From Flavobacteriia bacterium (GTDB lineage: Bacteria; Bacteroidota; Bacteroidia; Flavobacteriales; Flavobacteriaceae), in the NCBI GenBank assembly GCA_011330545.1, contig DRQI01000176.1, positions 1 to 14,249 of the forward strand: a DNA stretch of 14,249 nucleotides. Reading direction: 5' to 3'. The notes under the pieces are model-generated. The model saw only the letters and a program-made list of their open reading frames with translations, was not told the DNA's origin and ran no database searches. A program made the position numbers and the translations under genes. This document shows, in pieces, positions 7,624 to 14,249 of this stretch; position 1 is the stretch's first letter; each line of letters opens with the position of its first letter.

Positions 7624-8838
7624 ATGGTTGATAGAGATAGTTTATTAGAAAAATTACAACAAATTCAAGTTGCTATTAAAAACAATTATAAATCCAATAA
7701 AAATATTGGAGTGTTGAGTGGTATATCGGGAATTGCCCTGTTTCAATATTACTATTCGAAGTTTTTAAAAAAACAAGACCCCGCAGATTTGGGTGCCGAA
7801 ATAATTTATGAAGTTGTAAAACGAATTAATAACGGATACCTTTTCCCCACTTTTTGCACAGGTATTGCCGGAGCCGGTTGGGTACTCGACCTTTTGCAAG
7901 AAGAAAATTATATCGAAGTAAATAATGACAGCCTTTTACCGCAATTAGACGATTACCTTTTTGAAATTATGGAAAATGATGTAAAAAATCAACATTTCGA
8001 TTTTTTGCACGGGGCATTGGGATATGGATATTATTTTTTAAAACGTTACGAAAATACACAATCAGAAAAGTTGAAAAAAAAATATAGGGAGAAGCTCATA
8101 TTTTTACTTTTGGCACTTAAAAATTCGGCAAAGAAGGGCAACAATAGAATTTGGTGGGAGTATGAATTGAACGCGAAAGAAAAAATTTATGGAGCCAATT
8201 TAAGCCTGTCACACGGTATGTCAAGTATCGTAATCTTTTTGTGTAAACTACATCCTTATGATGATTTTAAGAAATTAACCAAAGACCTATTAATCGGTTC
8301 AGTTACTTATATTTTAAAGGCCAGATACAAAGATGTCCATAGTACGTCACTATATCCAAGTTGGATATATAAAAAAGACAACCACTATGAAAATACCAGA
8401 TTGGCATGGTGTTATGGAGATTTAGGCGTCGGACTTTCTATATATCATACAGCTAAAACTCTAAGAAATACAGAGTACAAAAAAATAGCATTGCAAATTT
8501 TTAAACATTCTGCTAAGAGAAGAGATTATCAGGAAACTAGAATTTGTGATGCAGGCCTATGCCATGGCGTTTACGGAATTGTTGCCATATTTAAATATAT
8601 TTTTACGGAAACAAAAGAAACAATTTTTAAAGAAGCACTTGAATTTTGGATAAATGAGGCTGTAACAATGGCAGTACATGAAGATGGTTATGCAGGCTAT
8701 AAACAATGGAGGGGAGACGATGAACAATGGGAAAATAAAACAAACTTGTTGGAAGGAGTGGCAGGAATTGGGTTGGCTATCATCACTTATTTGGCACCTT
8801 TTGAAACCCATTGGGAAGAATGTTTATTGATTAAATAA
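7624..8838 (+). CDS. lanC: LanC-type lanthionine synthetase (cyclase)
   Basis: A complete 404-aa zinc enzyme of the LanC family, which adds Cys thiols to dehydroalanine/dehydrobutyrine to close (methyl)lanthionine rings in class I lanthipeptides. The alpha-toroid signature is seen as repeated GxxG-type motifs: GISGIALF (33-40), GIAGAGW (80-86), HGALGYG (129-135), HGMSS (197-201), YGDLGVG (264-270), CHGVYGI (313-319) and, near the end, GVAGIGLA. Zinc ligands are Cys263 (WCYG), Cys313 and His314 (CHG). Asp126, His197, Arg259 and Tyr264 match NisC Asp141, His212, Arg280 and Tyr285 by motif spacing. An in-frame ATG at 7552 would add 24 residues, but those come from the GC-rich repeat; the start at 7624 gives a normal N-terminus before NIGVLSGISG. 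It follows the two precursor genes, its likely substrates. No LanB is adjacent. Confidence 0.94.
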   Translation: MVDRDSLLEKLQQIQVAIKNNYKSNKNIGVLSGISGIALFQYYYSKFLKKQDPADLGAEIIYEVVKRINNGYLFPTFCTGIAGAGWVLDLLQEENYIEVNNDSLLPQLDDYLFEIMENDVKNQHFDFLHGALGYGYYFLKRYENTQSEKLKKKYREKLIFLLLALKNSAKKGNNRIWWEYELNAKEKIYGANLSLSHGMSSIVIFLCKLHPYDDFKKLTKDLLIGSVTYILKARYKDVHSTSLYPSWIYKKDNHYENTRLAWCYGDLGVGLSIYHTAKTLRNTEYKKIALQIFKHSAKRRDYQETRICDAGLCHGVYGIVAIFKYIFTETKETIFKEALEFWINEAVTMAVHEDGYAGYKQWRGDDEQWENKTNLLEGVAGIGLAIITYLAPFETHWEECLLIK

Positions 8839-8943
8839 CTCGAGTTCGCTATTTCCCTTATTAAAAAAGAAAGACGGGCCCCAAATTACATTACCCACCC
8901 AAACTGGCAAATACAATACTGGTATTTAGGGGCATACAATCCC

Positions 8944-9001
8944 AGCATCCTGATTTTTTTTCTCTTGCCATCGAGCTTCTTACTTCCAATATCCAGCATC
9001 C
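8944..9001. repeat. Degenerate 7-base repeat remnant
   Basis: In the 252-base gap after lanC, five heptads are in phase from 8967 to 9001: GCCATCG, AGCTTCT, TACTTCC, AATATCC, AGCATCC. A further AGCATCC lies at 8944-8950, separated by a T-rich run. The pattern looks like a decayed short tandem repeat of the kind found in intergenic DNA of Flavobacteria. No gene is visible in the gap. TAATTTAG at 9073-9080 is one mismatch from a -7 promoter box for the next gene. Confidence 0.4.
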
Positions 9002-9090
9002 CACATAAATTCCCTCTATACCATCATCATAAAAATTAATAGTATAATATACCGTACTCATTCAGTAATTACTAATTTAGCAACATCATT

Positions 9091-9477
9091 ATGAAAAAAA
9101 TTATTTCCATAGTATTGATGAGTTTGATATTAATACAAACATCAGAGGCAAGTATTAGTGATGTACTGCAGCTAAAAAGTTTGTTTCAACATGCCAAGTT
9201 CCATCAACAAATGTACGGAGATAGTTTTTTTGAGTTTTTGTCTGAACATTATGGGCAAAAAGCTTATGAACACAGAAACGAACATAAAGAACACCATGAC
9301 CTTCCGTTAAAAAATCATCAAAATATTATAAATGCCTTAACGGTATTTGTTGTTTGTATTTCTCATTTTACCATTAAAGAGCAAACATTTATAGAGACAG
9401 CCTCTAATTTTTTCTATAAAGAACCAACATCTTCTTTTGAAAAACCTTCTGTTTTTCAACCTCCCAAGTTTACATAA
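9091..9477 (+). CDS. Small exported His-rich protein of a metal-efflux locus (unknown function)
   Basis: A 128-aa protein with a signal peptide (MKKIISIVLMSLILIQ, cleavage likely after SEA, residue 20). The mature part has nine histidines (34, 38, 53, 61, 65, 68, 69, 76, 92), including the cluster HRNEHKEHHDLP at 61-72, and many Phe/Tyr in the FFEFLSEHYG segment. A hydrophobic stretch lies at 79-95 and contains the only Cys (89). It ends 78 bases before the CzcA gene with no terminator between, so it is probably the first gene of the efflux operon. Short His-rich exported proteins often sit before CzcA/CusA operons in Bacteroidota. A role in periplasmic metal binding or delivery to the pump is a reasonable inference, but I do not recognise a named family. 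Confidence 0.78.
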   Translation: MKKIISIVLMSLILIQTSEASISDVLQLKSLFQHAKFHQQMYGDSFFEFLSEHYGQKAYEHRNEHKEHHDLPLKNHQNIINALTVFVVCISHFTIKEQTFIETASNFFYKEPTSSFEKPSVFQPPKFT

Positions 9478-9555
9478 TTTATTTCAGGTTTTATTTTAGA
9501 CTATACATTTTAATCTTTTTGTGTAGTAAATATTCACTAGTTATCAATATGAATT

Positions 9556-12500
9556 ATGTTAGAAAATATCATAAAATTCAGTTTAAATAATAAACTGATA
9601 ATTCTACTTTTTATCGCTTTTGTTGTTGGTTTCGGAATTTTTTCATTAACCAAAATACCCATTGGAGCGGTTCCTGACATTACCAATAATCAAGTACAAG
9701 TAATCACTACCTCGCGTAATTTATCTACGCAAGATGTAGAACAATTTATCACCTATCCGGTAGAATTAGAAATGGCCAATTTACCCGGAGTAAAAGAAAT
9801 ACGGTCGGTTTCTAAATTCGGACTCTCCGTAGTAACCATCGTTTTTGAAGACAAAATGGGCACCTATTTGCCTAGGCAATTGATTGCCGAAAAAATTAAA
9901 TCAGCCTCAGAAAAAATTCCCGAAGGATTCGGCACTCCCGAAATGGGTCCTATCACTACGGGCTTAGGAGAGATTTATCAATATATTTTAGATATAAAAC
10001 CTGCTTATAAAGATAGGTATACCGCTACGGAGTTGCGAACCATTCAAGACTGGATTGTAAAACGGCAGCTTTCGGGTATTCCCGGAGTAGTAGAAGTCAA
10101 TACATGGGGAGGATTCTTAAAACAATATGAAGTAGCCATCAACCCCCAAAAATTGAAAGCAATGAATATTGCGGTTACAGATATTTATAATGCCTTAGAA
10201 AAAAACAATAGTGTTTCAGGAGGCGGATATATTGAAAAAACCAATAAAGCCTATTTTGTTAGAGGTGAAGGCTTGGTAACCACTTTACAAGATATAGAAA
10301 ATATCGTGGTAAAAAATACCGGTGGCTTACCCATTTATATTAAAGATATTGCCAAAGTCGGCTATGGAAGTGCTACCCGTTTTGGAGCAATTACGGGTAA
10401 TGGCGAAGGCGAAAAAGTTTTAGGGCAAATTATGATGCTCAAAGACGGTAACCCTATGGAAATTATTAATGCCGTAAAAGAACGAGTGGCATCCATACAA
10501 AAAACCTTACCCGAAGGCGTGTATATCAATGGCTTTTTAGAACGTAGTGAACTCATAGATAAAACTACTTTTACTGTAGCTGAGAATTTAATTTTAGGTT
10601 CATTAATTGTTATTTTTGTTGTGATTTTACTCTTAGGCGGGTGGCGTTCGGCATTGGTAGTAGCTTCTGTAATTCCGTTAAGTTTACTGTTTGCCATTTC
10701 AATGATGAATATTTTTGGTATTGATGCTAATTTAATGAGTTTAGGAGCAATTGATTTCGGTATTATTATCGATGGCGCCGTTATTATCGTTGAATTTATT
10801 GCTTTTCAGATTTCAACAAAGAGCACACAATTATCAGCACTTTCAAAAGAAGAAGAACAATCTGTCATTGATACCATTACCCTATCCAGTGCTTCAAAAA
10901 TGATGAATTCTGCAATTTTTGGGCAACTCATTATTTTAATTGTTTTTATACCTATTTTATCATTGAGTAGTGTAGAAGGTAAAATGTTTAGGCCTATGGC
11001 ACTAACTTTTAGTTTTGCATTGATAGGCGCCATGCTGTTTTGCTTGACCTATATACCCGTAATTGCATCGATATTTTTAAAGCCAACAGTGCCGAATAAA
11101 AAAAATATCTCCAATAAAATTATGAATGCCATAGGTAAATTTTATTACCCGATAATCCATTGGGCTTTGGCACATAAAAAAATAATTGTAGGTTTTTCAG
11201 CCGCTCTATTAGTAGGGGCAATTTTGTTGTTTAGCCGTATGGGAGGAGAGTTTGTACCTACTTTAGATGAAGGCGATTTTGTTATTCAACCCGTTTTAAA
11301 AACCGGAACATCCCTCAAAAAAACGATTGATATCACTACAAAAATAGAAAAAATTTTATTGGATAATTTTCCTGAAGTAACACAAGTAGTTAGTAGAATC
11401 GGTGCTGCCGAAGTACCCACTGACCCAATGTCTATGGAAGAAAGTGATGTTATCATCAGGCTGAAACCTAAAAGCGAATGGGTTTCAGCTGATAGTAAAG
11501 ACGGATTGGCAGATAAGTTTAAAGAAGCCTTGGCTGTAATTCCCGGGATGGAGGTGGAATTTACACAGCCCATAGAGATGCGTTTCAATGAACTGATTAC
11601 CGGGGTACGGGCAGACGTAGCTATTAAAATTTTTGGCGAAAACCTAACTGTATTGAGTTCTAAGGCAGATGAAATTAAAGAACTCATTAAAAATATTACA
11701 GGAGCTTCAGATATTTCTATCGAAAAAGTAGAAGGCCTTCCGCAAATGAGCGTACATTTTAATAGAAGTAAAATTGCACGTTACGGATTGAATATTACCG
11801 ACCTAAACCAATTAATTTCTATGGGTTTTGCCGGAAAAACTGCCGGAAGTGTTTTTGAAGGAGAAAAACGATTCGATTTAGTATTGCGGTTAGAAGAAAA
11901 ATACCGCAAAAGTATTGAAAACCTTCAGAATTTGTATGTTGATACACCTTTGGGCACTAAAATCCCTTTAAGTGAATTGGCACAAATTACAATTACCAAA
12001 GGCCCGGCAAAAATTTCTAGAGACGATACGAAACGTAGGATAGTAGTAGGTGTTAATGTTAGAAATAGGGATTTACAATCAGTAGTAAATGATATTAGTT
12101 CCCTAATTGATAAAAATATAAAACTACCTACAGGATATAGTATTACCTATGGTGGGCAATTTGAAAATTTACAAAATGCCAAAGCGCGGTTAAAAATCGC
12201 AGTACCTATTGCTTTGATACTCATTTTTATTATGTTACACTTTGCTTTTGGCTCTATTAAAGAAGCCCTGATTGTATATTCGGCAATTCCATTGGCAACC
12301 GTAGGCGGTGTCTTATTACTTTGGATACGGGGTTTGCCATTTAGTATTTCTGCGGGTGTAGGTTTTATTGCACTTTTCGGAATTGTAGTTTTAAATGGTA
12401 TCGTATTGATAGAACATTTTAAAGAATTGAAAGAATACGGAATTACCAATGTTAAAGAAAGAATTGTAAAAGGTACTATGGAACGGCTTCGGCCGGTATT

Positions 12501-13872
12501 ACTAACGGCTGCTGCTGCTGCCTTAGGATTTTTGCCGATGGCGGTTTCTACCAATGCCGGTGCCGAAGTACAACGCCCTTTAGCTACCGTAGTAATTGGC
12601 GGTTTGGTAACGGCAACACTCTTGACCCTAGTAGTACTTCCGGTTTTATACGCTTGGTTTGAAGAGAAAAGACAATTCAAAATAGATAAAAAAGGAGTAG
12701 CAACCATTGCTATTGCGTTGTTTTCTTTAGCAACACAAGCACAGCAAAAACCAATAACCATAGACGAAGCAGTAGCATTGGCTATTGAAAATAATACCGG
12801 ATTAAAAGCCTCGTCATTAAAAGTTGATGAGGTAAAAACCCTGATAGGCAATGCCTTTAGTTTTGAAAAAACTTCATTGTATTATAATTATGATGAGAAT
12901 AATTTAGCTGTAAACAATATTCCTTTGAAGGTATTAGGCATTCAGCAAGATTTTAAATTTCCAACCGTTTATTTTGCTGATAAAAAAGTAAATAAAGCAC
13001 AATATACTAGGGCACAATCAAATTATAATATACAGTTACAACAATTAAAAAAAAGGGTACATGCAGCATATTACAATTTAGCTTATGCAAAAAGTAAAGC
13101 CCGAACATATCACTTTTTAGATAGTTTATACCAAAATTTTTCGCATGCTGCCAAGCGAAGATTTGAACTGGGAGAAACAAATTATTTAGAAATGATAACA
13201 GCACAATCTAAAGAAAAACAGTTACAAGCAATGTATCGCCAAGCCCGGCAAGAGGTAAAGGTAAAATATGTGCAATTAAAGAAAATAGTACAAGTAGATA
13301 CCATTGTGGTTGCAGAAATGCCCCTAACAAAACTTACCCTGAATACAATTACTTTAAAGAACAATGTAGGCTTACAATATTTTGAAAGTTCAAAATTATT
13401 CTATAAAGCAAAACAACAATTAGAAAGGCAACGGTTACTCCCCGATTTGAGTTTAGAATATTTTCAAGGAAGCAATAGTTCATTAGGTAAAAATTTTATA
13501 GGGTATCAATTTGGTATTAAAATCCCCTTATTATTCAGTGGGCAAAGGGCAAAAATCAAGGCCTCAACAATTGCAAGGCAAGTTGTTGAAGAACAACAAA
13601 GTGATTATGAAATTAAGCTCAATGCCGAATATAATAAGCTAATGGCACGGCTCAGGCAATATGAAGATGCTGTCAATTACTACCATAATCAAGGAAAATC
13701 ATTGTCAAATGAAATTATTAAAACCGCAGAAAGTAGTTTTAAAAATGGCGAGATAGATTTTTTTCAATACATCCAAAGTATAGAAAATGCAAAAGATATT
13801 GAGCTGATTTATTTAGAGAACCTCAACCAATACAATCAAACAATTATAGAAATTAATTTTTTAATCATATAA
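9556..13872 (+). CDS. czcA: CzcA-type heavy-metal RND efflux pump fused to a CzcC/TolC-like outer-membrane channel
   Basis: A 1438-aa fusion. Residues 1 to about 1037 are a full heavy-metal-efflux RND pump, a proton-driven inner-membrane transporter exporting metal cations from the cytoplasm/periplasm: first membrane helix at about 13-33, IPIGAVPDITNNQV after it, two large periplasmic loops and the usual two groups of helices. The helix 4 motif DFGIIIDGAVIIVE places Asp400, Asp406 and Glu413 where CzcA has Asp402, Asp408 and Glu415 (proton relay). The three copper-binding Met of CusA (573, 623, 672) correspond to Gln578, Glu629 and Glu679, so a divalent cation (Co, Zn, Cd or Ni) is more likely than Cu/Ag. 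Residues 1047-1062 form a hydrophobic signal-like segment, and about 1065-1438 are an outer-membrane efflux protein domain with long helical repeats (ITIDEAVALAIENN start). Such fusions are known in Bacteroidota. The adaptor gene follows after 7 bases. Confidence 0.95.
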   Translation: MLENIIKFSLNNKLIILLFIAFVVGFGIFSLTKIPIGAVPDITNNQVQVITTSRNLSTQDVEQFITYPVELEMANLPGVKEIRSVSKFGLSVVTIVFEDKMGTYLPRQLIAEKIKSASEKIPEGFGTPEMGPITTGLGEIYQYILDIKPAYKDRYTATELRTIQDWIVKRQLSGIPGVVEVNTWGGFLKQYEVAINPQKLKAMNIAVTDIYNALEKNNSVSGGGYIEKTNKAYFVRGEGLVTTLQDIENIVVKNTGGLPIYIKDIAKVGYGSATRFGAITGNGEGEKVLGQIMMLKDGNPMEIINAVKERVASIQKTLPEGVYINGFLERSELIDKTTFTVAENLILGSLIVIFVVILLLGGWRSALVVASVIPLSLLFAISMMNIFGIDANLMSLGAIDFGIIIDGAVIIVEFIAFQISTKSTQLSALSKEEEQSVIDTITLSSASKMMNSAIFGQLIILIVFIPILSLSSVEGKMFRPMALTFSFALIGAMLFCLTYIPVIASIFLKPTVPNKKNISNKIMNAIGKFYYPIIHWALAHKKIIVGFSAALLVGAILLFSRMGGEFVPTLDEGDFVIQPVLKTGTSLKKTIDITTKIEKILLDNFPEVTQVVSRIGAAEVPTDPMSMEESDVIIRLKPKSEWVSADSKDGLADKFKEALAVIPGMEVEFTQPIEMRFNELITGVRADVAIKIFGENLTVLSSKADEIKELIKNITGASDISIEKVEGLPQMSVHFNRSKIARYGLNITDLNQLISMGFAGKTAGSVFEGEKRFDLVLRLEEKYRKSIENLQNLYVDTPLGTKIPLSELAQITITKGPAKISRDDTKRRIVVGVNVRNRDLQSVVNDISSLIDKNIKLPTGYSITYGGQFENLQNAKARLKIAVPIALILIFIMLHFAFGSIKEALIVYSAIPLATVGGVLLLWIRGLPFSISAGVGFIALFGIVVLNGIVLIEHFKELKEYGITNVKERIVKGTMERLRPVLLTAAAAALGFLPMAVSTNAGAEVQRPLATVVIGGLVTATLLTLVVLPVLYAWFEEKRQFKIDKKGVATIAIALFSLATQAQQKPITIDEAVALAIENNTGLKASSLKVDEVKTLIGNAFSFEKTSLYYNYDENNLAVNNIPLKVLGIQQDFKFPTVYFADKKVNKAQYTRAQSNYNIQLQQLKKRVHAAYYNLAYAKSKARTYHFLDSLYQNFSHAAKRRFELGETNYLEMITAQSKEKQLQAMYRQARQEVKVKYVQLKKIVQVDTIVVAEMPLTKLTLNTITLKNNVGLQYFESSKLFYKAKQQLERQRLLPDLSLEYFQGSNSSLGKNFIGYQFGIKIPLLFSGQRAKIKASTIARQVVEEQQSDYEIKLNAEYNKLMARLRQYEDAVNYYHNQGKSLSNEIIKTAESSFKNGEIDFFQYIQSIENAKDIELIYLENLNQYNQTIIEINFLII

Positions 13873-13879
13873 GCAAAAA

Positions 13880-14249
13880 ATGAAACATATATATATCATA
13901 CTCATTTCATTGGCTTTAATAGCTTGTGAAGAATCAGAGAATCAATCGAAAACAACAACTAAAGAACAACTGCCAAGTAATGGCATTGTAGTCACTAAAG
14001 CACAATTTAATACAGAAAAAATGCAATTGGGAATGCTTACAGAACAGTGGTTCAACACTAAGGTAAAAGCAACGGGTTTTATTGATGTGCCCCCACAGAA
14101 TAAATCAAGCGTAAGCACATTTATGGGAGGTTATATAGTAAAGACACCATTGTTAATTGGTGATAAAGTTAAAAAAGGGCAATTGTTGATAAGCCTAGAG
14201 AATACTGATTTTGTCGAAATACAACAACAGTATTTAGAAGTAGCAGAAC
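13880..14249 (+). CDS. czcB: CzcB/CusB-type efflux RND periplasmic adaptor lipoprotein (partial, 3' end outside)
   Basis: The first 123 residues of a membrane-fusion (HlyD-type) adaptor that joins the RND pump to its outer-membrane channel in the periplasm. It has a lipoprotein signal with lipobox LIAC, so Cys16 would carry lipid, followed by the acidic CEESE segment. From about residue 65 the first half of the barrel-sandwich (lipoyl-like) domain is seen: ATGFIDVPP, then GGYIVKTPLLIGDKVKKGQ and LLISLENTDFVEIQQQYLE, which leads into the helical hairpin. The ATG lies 7 bases after the pump's stop, so they are co-transcribed. The reading frame runs off the window end. Metal specificity cannot be read from this part. 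Confidence 0.93.
   Translation, partial: MKHIYIILISLALIACEESENQSKTTTKEQLPSNGIVVTKAQFNTEKMQLGMLTEQWFNTKVKATGFIDVPPQNKSSVSTFMGGYIVKTPLLIGDKVKKGQLLISLENTDFVEIQQQYLEVAE

Noticed and set aside
11286..11687. 133-codon open frame on the minus strand
   Set aside because: Shadow of the conserved periplasmic part of CzcA; no domain or start signal.
12147..12851. 234-codon open frame on the minus strand
   Set aside because: It is entirely inside the CzcA coding region, opposite well-conserved pump helices, and is Thr/Ser/Ala-rich as expected of an antisense shadow.

Overview
The window looks like the chromosome of a member of the Bacteroidota, most likely Flavobacteriaceae. It is AT-rich, it has a TAnnTTTGC-type -7 promoter element before the first gene, and Shine-Dalgarno sequences are weak. 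Typical families of the group are present: a large outer-membrane barrel, a membrane-spanning TPR/AraC regulator, Bacteroidota-type GG-leader lanthipeptide precursors, and a CzcA pump fused to its own outer-membrane channel. All convincing genes lie on the + strand. The assignment comes from reading the sequence alone; no database search was possible.

Layout. Bases 1-1340 are housekeeping: a probable tail of an upstream gene, then tatD (metal-dependent DNase/hydrolase) overlapping an Ogt-type O6-alkylguanine-DNA alkyltransferase that begins at TTG. Bases 1446-4838 encode an 1130-residue exported protein, predicted to be an outer-membrane beta-barrel, with a conserved N-terminal block resembling part of SprA. 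Bases 4998-6725 encode a signal peptide-TPR-transmembrane-AraC regulator that ends at a clear terminator.

The most interesting part is 6844-8838. Two short genes encode peptides (48 and 58 aa) with related Lys-rich leaders ending in Gly-Gly; the second has a core with three Ser/Thr-Cys pairs. A strong terminator and an unusual structured intergenic stretch follow. Then comes a complete LanC-type lanthionine cyclase with all expected zinc and catalytic residues. No LanB dehydratase, LanM, protease or ABC exporter is in the window, so this is a minimal precursor-plus-cyclase locus that would need a dehydratase encoded elsewhere. The membrane-spanning regulator next to it may control it (inference from position).

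Bases 9091-14249 are a metal-efflux operon: a small exported His-rich protein, a 1438-residue CzcA (RND pump) fused to a CzcC/TolC-like channel, and the start of a lipoprotein CzcB/CusB adaptor cut by the window edge. The pump has the D...D...E motif of divalent-cation pumps and lacks the three copper-binding methionines of CusA, so Zn/Co/Cd/Ni is a better guess than Cu/Ag. A signal-peptide-like segment is buried at the fusion junction.
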